Part shown: positions 1 to 8,490 of the stretch, piece by piece
How positions within the stretch are numbered: position 1 is the first letter of the stretch
How the letters are laid out: every line of letters starts with the position of its first letter
Assembly (NCBI GenBank): GCA_025210475.1
Contig: JAOARW010000052.1
Coordinates: 1 to 62,412 of the forward strand
DNA from: Carboxylicivirga sp.
Lineage (GTDB): Bacteria; Bacteroidota; Bacteroidia; Bacteroidales; Marinilabiliaceae
DNA length: 62,412 nt
Reading direction: 5' to 3'
The notes under the pieces: generated by a model
Database searches by the model: none
Seen by the model: the letters and a program-made list of their open reading frames with translations, nothing else
Told to the model about the DNA's origin: nothing
Translations under genes and position numbers: made by a program

Positions 1-4
1 AGGA

Positions 5-742
5 GTGATTAAGTTGGAAGGTCGTGTGGGTGACTTGTCGTTTTACAAGAGTGGCGGTCAGTACCTGGCACGGGAGAAAGGTGGCGTTGACGGTGAACGC
101 ATTAAGAAGGATCCGGCTTATGCGCGTACCCGGGAGAATGGTGCTGAGTTTGGACGTGCAGGTAAGGCCGGTAAAGAACTGCGTAATGCCTTGAATGAGG
201 TGCTGACGAGAGCAGCTGACAAGAAGATTTCAAATCGCATGGCGGCGATTATCTTGAAAGCCATCCAGGCAGATACGACTAACCGCAGAGGGGAGCGTAC
301 GGTGCAAGATGGTGATCTGACCTTATTAAAAGGTTTTGAATTTAACGAAGCAGCTCCATTGGAATCGATTTTAAAGGTCAGTCATACCATTGCATTTGAC
401 CGGGTGGCTGGTAGCACGCAATTGGCTATTGATGCCTTTAATCCGAGTGAGGAGATTCCGCAGGTGGAAGGTGCCACGCATGCGCGTTTTATCCTGGCAA
501 CAGCTGCCGTTGATTTCGGTAACCAGGGCTATGAAGTGGATGTCGATGAAAGTGCCGATGTGGAACTGTCTGTGTTGGATCAGCCAGCTATTAATGTGGC
601 GACTGCCATTACTGCTGATACACCTCATCCGGTATTTGTGGTGATTGGCGTGGAGTATTTCCAGGAAGTGAATGGCCATATGTATCCGATCCAGACAAAG
701 ACGCATAATCCAATGGCGATTGTGGAGGTAAGCAAAGCGTAG
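5..742 (+). CDS. Unknown phage-associated protein, possibly 5'-truncated by the window edge
   Basis: A protein of about 245 residues that I do not recognise by family. The only visible start in frame is a GTG at the very edge of the window, so the true start may lie further left. The N-terminal 60 residues are basic and glycine-rich (FYKSGGQYLAREKGG); the rest is a soluble mixed alpha/beta sequence with no signal peptide, membrane segment or Cys motif. It leads a rightward run with a small membrane protein, a holin and a DUF5675 protein, which suggests a phage-derived structural or lysis-linked role. That role is inferred from neighbours only. Confidence 0.6.
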   Translation: MIKLEGRVGDLSFYKSGGQYLAREKGGVDGERIKKDPAYARTRENGAEFGRAGKAGKELRNALNEVLTRAADKKISNRMAAIILKAIQADTTNRRGERTVQDGDLTLLKGFEFNEAAPLESILKVSHTIAFDRVAGSTQLAIDAFNPSEEIPQVEGATHARFILATAAVDFGNQGYEVDVDESADVELSVLDQPAINVATAITADTPHPVFVVIGVEYFQEVNGHMYPIQTKTHNPMAIVEVSKA

Positions 743-750
743 CATTGCTT

Positions 751-780
751 AGAGATGAGAAGTGAGCGAGGAGAAGTGAG
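751..780 (+). repeat. Purine-rich simple tract (GAGATGAGAAGTGAG type)
   Basis: An imperfect run of GAGATGAG and AGTGAG units directly after the first gene. Related tracts occur at 1949-1976 and 7966-7991. It contains no C on the plus strand except one, and codes for nothing evident. Confidence 0.6.
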
Positions 781-830
781 TTGATTAACAGCTTCCCGAA
801 TTATCGGACAAGCACTAAAAAAACTTAAAG

Positions 831-1028
831 ATGAGTGATGCATCATTAAATGGCAGTGGTAAGGTTGGTTTCATTGGCGGAACCATCATCAGTGTGTTGA
901 ACGGTATTTCTTTCGAAGGAATACTGGAGACCATTTTTTATGCGATGCTGGGTACAGTGGTTAGTTTTCTGGTGTCCTGCCTGCTGAAGTATTTTATGAA
1001 GAATCATTCGAAAGAAAGGCAAGAGTAA
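831..1028 (+). CDS. Small membrane protein of the lysis-like group
   Basis: A 65-residue protein. Its N-terminus (MSDASLNGSGKVG) is followed by a hydrophobic region and a clear membrane helix at about residues 35-56, then a basic end (KNHSKERQE). The size and topology fit small holin-like or holin-partner proteins of phages, and the next gene is a recognisable holin. The ATG at 831 is the only sensible start. There is no sequence signature that fixes a family, so the holin link rests on position. Confidence 0.55.
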   Translation: MSDASLNGSGKVGFIGGTIISVLNGISFEGILETIFYAMLGTVVSFLVSCLLKYFMKNHSKERQE

Positions 1029-1035
1029 TTTTTAT

Positions 1036-1070
1036 GAAGACGCAAGATTCAAGACATAAGACACAAGACG
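1036..1070 (+). repeat. Purine-rich simple tract (CAAGACACAAGAC type)
   Basis: A degenerate tandem of AAGACRCAAG/CAAGACAYAAG units in the gap between the small membrane protein and the holin. It differs in unit from the GTGAG-type tracts but has the same base bias and the same intergenic position. Confidence 0.55.
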
Positions 1071-1199
1071 ATTAACAAGTTGTAAAATAGTTTAGATGTT
1101 ACAGGAAAAGTCTTGAAGAAGTGTCAGAATGATTTAGAGGCTGGCTAAAGATATTTTAGGTTGGAGACAGCAACGGCTGTTGAGAAGGTGTGTGTTGGG

Positions 1200-1229
1200 G
1201 CCCTTGAAATGTTTGTTTCAAGGGCTTTT
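1200..1229 (+). terminator. Rho-independent terminator
   Basis: Ten-base perfect stem GCCCTTGAAA / TTTCAAGGGC with a six-base loop, followed by TTTTCT. It would end a transcript from 831-1028 before the holin gene. Confidence 0.75.
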
Positions 1230-1278
1230 CTATTAAAGGTATTTTCATTTTATGAATTGCTCAAGTCGCAAGGGCTCA

Positions 1279-1302
1279 AACTTTTTCCTTAATGAAAAAG
1301 TT
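1279..1302. repeat. Hairpin in a 240-base non-coding gap
   Basis: AACTTTTTC / GAAAAAGTT, nine paired bases around CTTAAT. The gap 1230-1479 holds this hairpin and a stretch (about 1320-1440) with no plausible gene. The AACTTTTTC-GAAAAAGTT hairpin resembles dispersed intergenic sequence I have seen in Bacteroidota genomes, but that is memory, not a search. Confidence 0.4.
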
Positions 1303-1479
1303 CGCAAAAAATCATTGACTGCAGCACTCGCTGACCCACTAATGATTGGCTTTGGGGAAGATTTAATGATTTACAGCTTGGTGTCAAATCTTCCTATCCT
1401 CCGCTTGATCAAGTGGGTACCCCAGCTACGTTGCTGAGGTCGTATTGAATTACATGGTGTTAAAAATAAAGAGTTGTGT

Positions 1480-1950
1480 ATGAAGTTTTTTGAGAAGGTA
1501 CAGGCATTATTGGGTAATGGGCTTTTTAAGGATGTGGGTGACCTCATCGATCGGTTTGTGACAACGGGTGCCGAAAAGGAGCAACTAAAGGCTGAGTTGA
1601 TGGAGATCAGGCACCGGCATGAAATGGAGGCCATGCAACTATCCCTGGAGGCTGAGCAGACCTTTAACCAGCGGGTAAAGGATTTGGAAGGTACAGCCTC
1701 TGATCTAAAGCAATCGGGTTGGCTGGGTCGCATAGTCTTGTTTATACGTGGTGCCCAGAGGCCTTTGTGGGGCTTTTTTGTGGGGTATATGGATTACATG
1801 GTGTTTGCCGGTAATTGGTCGTTGAGTGGTAATGAAAAGTTGGAATCGGCATTCTGGATTATCAATTTTCTGGTGTTGGGCTTTTTGTTTGGAGAAAGGG
1901 CAGTTAAGAATGTGGCGCCGTTGGTTCGGGAAATGTTATTAAAAAAGTAG
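1480..1950 (+). CDS. Phage holin, GTA/3TM type
   Basis: A 156-residue protein. Residues 1-80 form a charged, largely helical region (EKEQLKAELMEIRHRHEMEA) likely to be coiled coil. Residues about 85-150 hold hydrophobic segments in the order LGRIVLFIRGAQRPLWGFFVGY, VFAGNW and WIINFLVLGFLFGERA, matching the layout of the 3TM holin family of gene transfer agents and phages, in which a conserved RP..W motif precedes the second helix. Such proteins permeabilise the inner membrane before lysis. The ATG at 1480 is preferred over the TTG six bases upstream. It lies between a small membrane protein and a DUF5675 gene. Confidence 0.8.
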   Translation: MKFFEKVQALLGNGLFKDVGDLIDRFVTTGAEKEQLKAELMEIRHRHEMEAMQLSLEAEQTFNQRVKDLEGTASDLKQSGWLGRIVLFIRGAQRPLWGFFVGYMDYMVFAGNWSLSGNEKLESAFWIINFLVLGFLFGERAVKNVAPLVREMLLKK

Positions 1951-1976
1951 TGAGCGATGAGTAGTGAGTGGTGAGA
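1949..1976 (+). repeat. Purine-rich simple tract (AGTGAGTGGTGAG type)
   Basis: AGTGAGCGATGAGTAGTGAG-type repeat spanning the holin stop codon and the gap to the next gene. It is of the same class as 751-780. Confidence 0.6.
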
Positions 1977-1999
1977 TGATTTACATGATGTTTAAAAAA

Positions 2000-2470
2000 A
2001 TGGATATGGAATTAAAAGTTTTAAGATATAGTAGTTCGAAGGAAAGCACTTTGGGGCTGTTGTTTATAGATGGATTATTTGCGTGTTATACGCTGGAAGA
2101 TGAACATCGCACCGTAAAAGTGATGGGTGAAACACGAATTTCTGCAGGGCGTTATGAGATCAAATTACGAACCTTTGGTGGTTTGCATTGGCGCTACCTG
2201 AAGCGGTACGGATCTGAATTTCACAAGGGCATGATGCAATTGATGGATGTGCCTGGCTTTATGGATATTCTGATTCATAAAGGGAATGATGATGATGATA
2301 CCGGCGGTTGTTTGCTGCTGGGTGACAGTGCCAATAATAACCAAGAGAAAGATGGATTTATCGGTAATAGCACTGTGGCGTATAATCGGATTTATCCAGT
2401 TGTTCGGGATGCACTAATAAAGGGTGATCAGGTAAATATCGAGTTGAGTGATTTTATCGATTGTGATTAA
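2000..2470 (+). CDS. DUF5675 family protein
   Basis: About 156 residues matching the DUF5675 pattern: an N-terminal beta-rich start (MELKVLRYSS), a LEDEHR segment where the family has LED..R, then R-x-GRYEI, and a late IHKGN..DDT.GCLLLG motif. The family is common in phages and mobile elements of Bacteroidota and Proteobacteria; a peptidoglycan-degrading role is often suspected from phage context but not established. Upstream in-frame starts at 1964 and 1976 fall inside the purine tract, so the ATG at 2000 (or 2006) is preferred. It ends the lysis-like group. Confidence 0.8.
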   Translation: MDMELKVLRYSSSKESTLGLLFIDGLFACYTLEDEHRTVKVMGETRISAGRYEIKLRTFGGLHWRYLKRYGSEFHKGMMQLMDVPGFMDILIHKGNDDDDTGGCLLLGDSANNNQEKDGFIGNSTVAYNRIYPVVRDALIKGDQVNIELSDFIDCD

Positions 2471-2538
2471 AGAAAGCAAAGGCAAATAAAACGCAAAAAG
2501 CCCCTTACGGAGCTTTCTGAACAACTTTTAATAAAGTA

Positions 2539-3840
2539 TTAGTTCCCGATTTTTATGTCCATTGTTTCTGTTTTCTTGTTACCTGATATATCGGATAGCT
2601 TAAATGTCAATCTGTAGATTCCACTTAGGCAAGCTGCCTCGATTGGCTCATCAAACAGTTGGCTTTCGTTGACAGATTTAGTTTTGGAGCCTAAAAACGA
2701 GATACTATGAACTTGATTATCTTCCACGGGGCTCCAAGGTGTTCCAATGCCTTTTAATTCTGCTGATCCTGACAATGTACCAATGTATTTGATCGATATC
2801 TGGCAATCATGTAATCCGATATTATCCTCGAATGTTGCATGTAACTTAAGGTTATTACCTCTTTTGTACATATCAGTTGAGTTTGGGGCCGAAATTGTCA
2901 CAGATGGGGCTTGTTTATCTTCATATGCAAAATTGTGGGAACCAAGGTTGATGAATATTGGCGTGCAACCAAAATATTTAACTTTAGCTGTAATATGTGT
3001 TGCCAATCCATCAGTTAAATCAAAATCCTGCAATGTGTTAGGAATATCAGTGAAGATATCGTAAAAGGCCTGATTGGCTACATTGGTAATTGTCTCCGAC
3101 TCCAGTGTCCAGCTATCGTCATCACTGTCATTGGGTTCAATATTAAAGGTCAGATCTTCAATTGACGGAATGTCTTTGCCTTTAATGTGCAAGGGTAAGC
3201 CATCGGTTAAAGTAGCAGCTTCCCTAAAGTCAATTATTAAACTTTTTTCAGTATCGTCTTCAAAGGAATATTTGAAACTGATGTATAAATTGGCGCTGAC
3301 ATTTTTGTTGAGCCATTTATAGTTGATTTCATTGTTGCTCTTGTAATCAATAAGAGCATTTTTATCGCACGAATATTTTTCAGCTGCCGTTGTTAATGAT
3401 AATGTGTTATCTGATTTTTTGCCAGGACTCAACTCTTTAATCGAGCCAAGCTTGATTTCGCGGTCTTCAATTGCAAAATCATCCCATTTAACATGGAGAT
3501 AACCGTCATCTTCAACAGTTGTTGATAGTTTATTATTGACATATAAGAAAGACTCACGGATTTCGATATTGTCTCTATTTATTTCATTTTCTTTCCAAAT
3601 GTCTAGCATGCTTAGGGTCAATCCGGGACTTAAGTCAGCTATTTCCTGAACCTGCAGCATAAAATCTACTGTGTAAGAATTATCCGAGGGGTCATAGGTT
3701 CCGATTGTTTCGATTAAATTAACTTCATTATAACTGGGAGTTTCCTTTGTCTTATCGTTTTCACAGCCATTTAATACTATAATTGCTATACAGACGGCCA
3801 GTCTTATTCGTAATGGCATTTTGATTTTTGGAATATTCAT
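2539..3840 (-). CDS. Lipoprotein with a DUF4625-like C-terminus
   Basis: A 433-residue secreted lipoprotein. A basic N-terminus and hydrophobic core end in the lipobox VLNGC (Cys about residue 26), so it should be lipidated and anchored in the outer membrane or exported. The middle is beta-rich and acidic with no recognised motif. The last 120 residues (APNSTDMYKRGNNLKLHATF, then DNIGLHDCQISI and LSDISGNK) resemble the immunoglobulin-like DUF4625 repeat of Bacteroidota lipoproteins. It is transcribed toward the DUF5675 gene, with a weak hairpin between them at about 2500-2520. No function can be assigned. Confidence 0.8.
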   Translation of the reverse strand: MNIPKIKMPLRIRLAVCIAIIVLNGCENDKTKETPSYNEVNLIETIGTYDPSDNSYTVDFMLQVQEIADLSPGLTLSMLDIWKENEINRDNIEIRESFLYVNNKLSTTVEDDGYLHVKWDDFAIEDREIKLGSIKELSPGKKSDNTLSLTTAAEKYSCDKNALIDYKSNNEINYKWLNKNVSANLYISFKYSFEDDTEKSLIIDFREAATLTDGLPLHIKGKDIPSIEDLTFNIEPNDSDDDSWTLESETITNVANQAFYDIFTDIPNTLQDFDLTDGLATHITAKVKYFGCTPIFINLGSHNFAYEDKQAPSVTISAPNSTDMYKRGNNLKLHATFEDNIGLHDCQISIKYIGTLSGSAELKGIGTPWSPVEDNQVHSISFLGSKTKSVNESQLFDEPIEAACLSGIYRLTFKLSDISGNKKTETMDIKIGN

Positions 3841-4148
3841 GTTTATAAGGATATTAGATTAGGAGTCGATATACTTTGTTTTATGATAAAAGGTTACGTT
3901 TATGTTAATATTGTTGATCTTTTATTCACAACAAATTTTTGAAAGAAGTTTTGTATAAAAAGTATCACAATTCTGGTTATGCGAATACAAATTATCATGC
4001 GCAAGAAACAGGAGATTATCTATTCGCGTTCAATCAAATATTAGCATCTAATAATTTGATATTAAGAGTTAATCAATTAACATCTGTTTTAGATTAGAAT
4101 ATCTGAATTCTTATTGGCTTCATTCACCAACACTAATATTTGAGATAC

Positions 4149-4889
4149 TTAGTTGTACTTCATCGTGGTTATTTTACCGATGGGAACCACTTTAGTTTCT
4201 TGGTTCTCCTTATCGTAAAAAAATACAAACTGCTTCGTTTTACCAATGTAGAAGTTCTTTTCATCCGAAACAAAAAGACCACCATTATCAATGCTAAATT
4301 CGGTTCCAGAATAATATTCATGGTTTTTAACCTTATTGGCCTCATTGTATCCAGATAAGCCAGCGAAAGCAAATAAATTTAAAGCGGCAACCAGGAAATA
4401 CACGGACAAATGATTAAGCTCGACACCTTTTTGTTTTATAGATCTGTTAATCTCAAGTATGACGATAGGATTCAGATAAAGTGCAATCACAACCAACATT
4501 ATCCATAGCAAGAACTCATAGAGTTGAATCCTGTCAGAATTCCAGTAAAAAAAGAACATCAAGGACGTTAATAATACAAATGCAATTATTTTTTTAGGTT
4601 TCAACAAACCATATTTTTTAGCTCGCTTGTTAAAAGGAAGCTCCTCCAAATCGCCAATATTATTCTGAACCGGGGAATAAAATAAAACAAATATGGTCGT
4701 ATTAAGTGCTGCAAACAGAAGAAAGTACAAGAGGTTATCAAAGAAAATTGTACCAATTTCATCGGGTTCCAGAAAAGGTAAAATAGAAATGTTAAATGCT
4801 TTGTAGTATATGTACAGTCGTAATAAGCCTGAAATTAATATGATGACTGCAACAATGGAGTAGGCTTCGAATTTATAGTTCATTATCAT
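4149..4889 (-). CDS. Integral membrane protein of unknown function
   Basis: A 246-residue protein with about five hydrophobic segments: residues 8-28, 50-72, 95-112, 120-142 and 158-176. A soluble C-terminal tail of about 60 residues (SGTEFSIDNGGLFVSDEKNF) would sit on one side of the membrane. I do not recognise the family. Both flanks are long non-coding gaps (3841-4148, which holds only A/T-rich sequence, and 4890-5467), so it is probably a single-gene unit. Confidence 0.75.
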   Translation of the reverse strand: MIMNYKFEAYSIVAVIILISGLLRLYIYYKAFNISILPFLEPDEIGTIFFDNLLYFLLFAALNTTIFVLFYSPVQNNIGDLEELPFNKRAKKYGLLKPKKIIAFVLLTSLMFFFYWNSDRIQLYEFLLWIMLVVIALYLNPIVILEINRSIKQKGVELNHLSVYFLVAALNLFAFAGLSGYNEANKVKNHEYYSGTEFSIDNGGLFVSDEKNFYIGKTKQFVFFYDKENQETKVVPIGKITTMKYN

Positions 4890-5467
4890 GTGGGTTATTA
4901 AGCTAATTTATCCATTTTTTAGATCATTGTAAAATAGAATGTTAGCTCAAATAAAATAAGCCTTAAACCCTTAAACCACCCTTTTTACAGACTGACAAAT
5001 TAAGTCAAGGCTGAGGGTGAAGCCCGAACCCGCAGGGCCTGGCCTTTACTATTTGGCAGGCTGGGAGACCTTTGTTTAAGGATTTGAAGGCGGTTGGAAC
5101 GCGAATTATCAAATTAAAACGAATTGCCCAAATAGTTAGGAGTATGCACGAAACTTGGTTCAAGTACCAGAGGCTAGTGCCGCCGATAGAAATCGCATAA
5201 TGGAAGTGCAATGAAGAATGAAGCTGATGTAGCTTGAAGTATAGTCACATGGGGGTTTAAGAAATTGACTATAAAGGCTACTGAACATACCAATAATTGC
5301 GCACTGGAATGCCTATTAATTATTTGATAGTGTGAACTTAAGGATATCTTTTTATATTGACAAAGGAAATTATTAGAAGTAATTTTGTTAACTGTTTTTG
5401 TTTATTGATCAAACAATGATTGTCATGTGTAATTGTCGAGCATTTTTATGACCCAAAGATTGAATCG
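4890..5467. other. Non-coding gap with a G-rich core
   Basis: The part from about 5010 to 5240 is much richer in G than the flanks (motifs GAAGCCCGAACCCGCAGGGC and AGTGCCGCCGATAG). It has no coding frame that looks real: the only ORFs lack family features and a plausible start. It resembles the larger G-rich stretch at 7.2-8.3 kb in composition. I see no promoter or known RNA fold. Confidence 0.4.
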
Positions 5468-5953
5468 ATGCATGTAGGCCAGAGAACCATTATATTACTA
5501 TTATTGATATTGAATCTGACAGATTTTTATGGGCAAGAAGCTATTTCTGCTTCATGTGGAAATGTAAAAGGAACTAATGGCTCTATTAGTTATTCAGTTG
5601 GTCAGTTGGTTTGCTCAAGCCCGGCTGGTACAAATGGTTCGTTGAGTGAAGGAGTTCAGCAACCTTATGAAGTTTCAATGGTAGGGATTGGAGACGATAT
5701 TTATCTTGACTTTGAGTGTGTTGTTTACCCAAATCCAACGAGTAACATGCTCGTTATAAACATATCATCATTTGAGAAAGAAGGTTTGTTATATCGGCTT
5801 TATGACAGCAACGGAAAATTAATAGAAGGGAAAAGAATTATGGGCAAAGAGTCTATTATAATGATGAAAAACCGACTTCCTGCTCCTTATTTTCTTAAAG
5901 TTTTCGATAATAATAGATTGCTGAGGACCTTCAAAATAATCAAAAACCACTAG
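5468..5953 (+). CDS. T9SS-sorted secreted protein
   Basis: About 161 residues from the ATG at 5468. A signal peptide (TIILLLLILNLTDFYGQE) is followed by a short repeat-rich region with G-T-N-G-S pairs (KGTNGSIS and AGTNGSLS) and a type IX secretion C-terminal sorting domain: VYPNPTSNMLVI, YRLYDSNGKLI and YFLKVFDNN. Proteins with this domain are exported across the outer membrane by the Por system and cleaved or anchored. The longer start at 5420 would put sixteen residues before the signal peptide and is less likely. It sits two bases from the next gene, so the pair is one operon. Confidence 0.85.
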   Translation: MHVGQRTIILLLLILNLTDFYGQEAISASCGNVKGTNGSISYSVGQLVCSSPAGTNGSLSEGVQQPYEVSMVGIGDDIYLDFECVVYPNPTSNMLVINISSFEKEGLLYRLYDSNGKLIEGKRIMGKESIIMMKNRLPAPYFLKVFDNNRLLRTFKIIKNH

Positions 5954-5955
5954 AC

Positions 5956-7098
5956 ATGAATAAGATAATTACAACCATTGTATTCCAGGCAATAATTATG
6001 GTTTGTTTTGGTCAATCTCCTGATAGGATGAGTTATCAGGCTGTCGTGCGAGACATAGAAAACAAACTGGTTGTTAATCAAACGGTAGGGATGCAAATAA
6101 GTATTCTGCAAAGCTCAGAAAGTGGAACAGCTGTTTATGTGGAAACTCATACACCAACCACCAATGCCAATGGTTTGGTTAGTTTTGAAATAGGTGCGGG
6201 AACAATTGTTTCAGGAGAATTTACTGCTATCGATTGGGCACAGGGGCCATATTTCATAAAATCAGAAACCGACCTGAAAGGTGGTACTTCTTATACCATC
6301 AAAGGTATCAGTTCGGTTTTAAGTGTCCCTTATGCTTTGCATTCCACTACTTTTTCAGGGGATATGAAAAATCAAAACATCACAAATTTAGCTGATCCGG
6401 TAAATGACCTGGATGCTGCAACAAAAAACTATGTTGATGAATTGAAAGCAAATATGGAAGCTCTTGAAGATCGGGTTTATGAATTGGAATTATCCACCGG
6501 GAAGATAATAGTTAAAGATATTGATGGAAACACCTATAAAGTGGTTCGGATAGGTAACCAGGAGTGGATGGCGGAAAACCTGAAAACCACTACTTACAAT
6601 GATGGAACACCAATTCCAAATGTGACGGACAATGCAGAATGGAGTACCTTAACAACAGATGCTTATTGTTGGTATAATAACGATGAGGCCAGTTATAAGG
6701 ATATCTATGGAGCCCTTTATAATTGGTACGTCGTTGAAACGGATAAACTTTGCCCTACAGGATGGCATGTGCCTTCTGATGCCGAATGGAATACATTAGC
6801 CACCTTTTTAGGAGGTGCATCGGTGGCCGGAGGAAAGTTGAAAGAAGCCGGAACAGCACACTGGGGCTCTCCAAATACCGGAGCAACGAATGAAACCGGA
6901 TTTACTGCCTTACCGGCTGGAGATAGGCGTTCAAGTGGAGTATTCCTGGATTTTGGATATAGGTCTTGTTGGTATACTTCCACCCAAGCTCTTAAAAGTA
7001 CTGCTTATTTTAATGAAGTGCTCTATAATGATCCAAGTATAGACAGATGGACGGCCCCGAAGGAGATTGGCCTTTCTGTACGGTGTGTTAAAGACTAA
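5956..7098 (+). CDS. Secreted protein with Fibrobacter-succinogenes major paralogous domain
   Basis: A 380-residue protein with a signal peptide (residues 1-19, ending CFG). Residues 20-130 form a beta-rich domain (YQAVVRDIENKLVVNQTVG). A short helical linker (ATKNYVDELKANMEALEDRV) leads into the Fib_succ_major domain at about residues 185-380, identified by VRIGNQEWMAENLKTTTYND, YGALYNWY, LCPTGWHVPSD and the final SVRCVKD. The domain is common in surface proteins of Bacteroidota and Fibrobacter; its role is not known. It probably shares a transcript with the T9SS cargo gene before it. Confidence 0.88.
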   Translation: MNKIITTIVFQAIIMVCFGQSPDRMSYQAVVRDIENKLVVNQTVGMQISILQSSESGTAVYVETHTPTTNANGLVSFEIGAGTIVSGEFTAIDWAQGPYFIKSETDLKGGTSYTIKGISSVLSVPYALHSTTFSGDMKNQNITNLADPVNDLDAATKNYVDELKANMEALEDRVYELELSTGKIIVKDIDGNTYKVVRIGNQEWMAENLKTTTYNDGTPIPNVTDNAEWSTLTTDAYCWYNNDEASYKDIYGALYNWYVVETDKLCPTGWHVPSDAEWNTLATFLGGASVAGGKLKEAGTAHWGSPNTGATNETGFTALPAGDRRSSGVFLDFGYRSCWYTSTQALKSTAYFNEVLYNDPSIDRWTAPKEIGLSVRCVKD

Positions 7099-7547
7099 AG
7101 TTTTGAAAGGTTAATTACTACAATTTATGTAATGTTCCAAAATTGTTTTTGTGCTTAAACTTTCATGTATGGTTTTTCACGATAGCATGGGTGGTTAGTA
7201 CTTATTGCTTAAAATTTAAGGTTTTGTAAGCAGCTCCAAGCGCCTGCGGCTAGCATTGGGATGGAAGCGCAGATAATGATGCGTTAGCGAAATGGTTTGC
7301 GGTGGAATGGCGGGTCGAGCCGACTGCGAGTGGAGCAAGGGTGGCTGGTTGAGAGTGACTGAAAGGAATGGAACCTGGCATAGCTTGGAGTGGAGGAACG
7401 GAACGAACAAGCCGAGGGCTGGCGGATTTTTTGCTCTGAGGTGGAGTGAATGCTGAGTGTGGGTTGGGAAAATAAGGGGCATGAGTGTTTAGTCAGTAGA
7501 TAGTAGTTTAAAGTCAGTAGTGAAACGTAGCATGGTTAGGAAATATG

Positions 7548-7580
7548 AAGGAATATGACGGGAGTTGTACACCAACGTTG
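7548..7580 (+). repeat. 33-base direct repeat, copy 1
   Basis: Begins AAGGAATATGACGGGA and contains CACCAACGTTG. It matches 8007-8039 at 25 of 33 positions, and all eight differences are transitions. Confidence 0.6.
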
Positions 7581-8006
7581 GGTAAATGGAGTTTAAAAGT
7601 TGAGGAGTTTATGAGTTGAAATGGGAACCGAATGCGCCTTATGTGGGGTGACGAAGTGGCTGAGGCGAATGAGTGGTTGCCGGGTGAAGAATGAGCCAGG
7701 TAAAAACGAATGAGGTGAGGCTACTGCAGGCACTGGCCGGTGAAGTATGAATGGAGGCCAGCGCAAAAAATATGACAGCCCGAAGCCCGCAGCGATCCGC
7801 AGGCGAGCCTAACACTGGCAGTGGTTGTGGTGAGGGCTTATTGGCAGAATAGCTGCAGCGGAAAGCCAGGCTATTATGGCGATGTGCCCGAGACACAAAG
7901 GAGCTGCCGTGAAGAAGACCGTTGGAACTGCAAAAGGCATGACGGATTGGCGATTATTAAAGTGGTTAGTTATGAGAGATGAGAAATGAGATGATTCCGA
8001 TCTGTT

Positions 8007-8039
8007 AAGGAACACGACGGGAATCGCGCACCAGTGTTG
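8007..8039 (+). repeat. 33-base direct repeat, copy 2
   Basis: Begins AAGGAACACGACGGGA and ends CACCAGTGTTG. It is the partner of 7548-7580, spaced 459 bases. Confidence 0.6.
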
Positions 8040-8490
8040 ACCTATGGTATCAAGATTTTTTGCTGCTTGGTTAAGGAATGTCGAATCGTCGAACTGAGGA
8101 GTTGGTTTAAGTAGAGTTTAGAAGTTTAGGTTTTATCATCAGTTGAAATAGGTTTTGAGCCACCCGGAGGGCGTGACAGCTGATGCTGATGCCTTAGAAG
8201 TAAACATGTAGGCATTGGCTGGCACGATACGGCATGATCTTTTGCTGACGAGGGATGATGAACACCGATGGACCGCGCTAATTTAAAAATCATAACAAAT
8301 GGTGATTTCAGCAACCACATTTCTTAATTATTTTTGAGGGAATATTTAATAAAAACTCAGACCCATATTATTTGGATCTGTTTTTTGATCAGTTGATCGT
8401 AGTGATGAAATAATGGTTCATTAAATTTGTAGAGGTATTTTCTCATGATTTAGATAATTGTTTTTTCTTATACTAATAAAAACTGATATA

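Larger units (their letters stand above)
7099..8490. other. Long gap with a G-rich, purine-skewed, non-coding core
   Basis: About 1.4 kb without a credible gene. From about 7220 to 8300 the plus strand is G-rich, with G well above C, unlike the A/T-rich flanks. ORFs on the minus strand are low-complexity (His/Ser/Pro-rich) and have no family character. Two 33-base copies of a related sequence lie at 7548-7580 and 8007-8039; purine tracts lie at about 7495-7530, 7588-7622, 7966-7991 and 8091-8130. The last 150 bases return to A/T-rich sequence in front of the RIC-like gene. Confidence 0.5.

Noticed and set aside
5005..5211. 68-residue minus-strand ORF
   Set aside because: It lies in the G-rich non-coding stretch, has no family features and no plausible start context.
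7570..7582. Integron attC-like core (CAACGTTGGGT)
   Set aside because: Only a short palindrome; there is no second core pair, cassette array or integron integrase.
7216..8320. Several minus-strand ORFs of 64-88 residues
   Set aside because: Their His/Ser/Pro-rich content follows from the G-rich plus strand, and they overlap one another in different frames.
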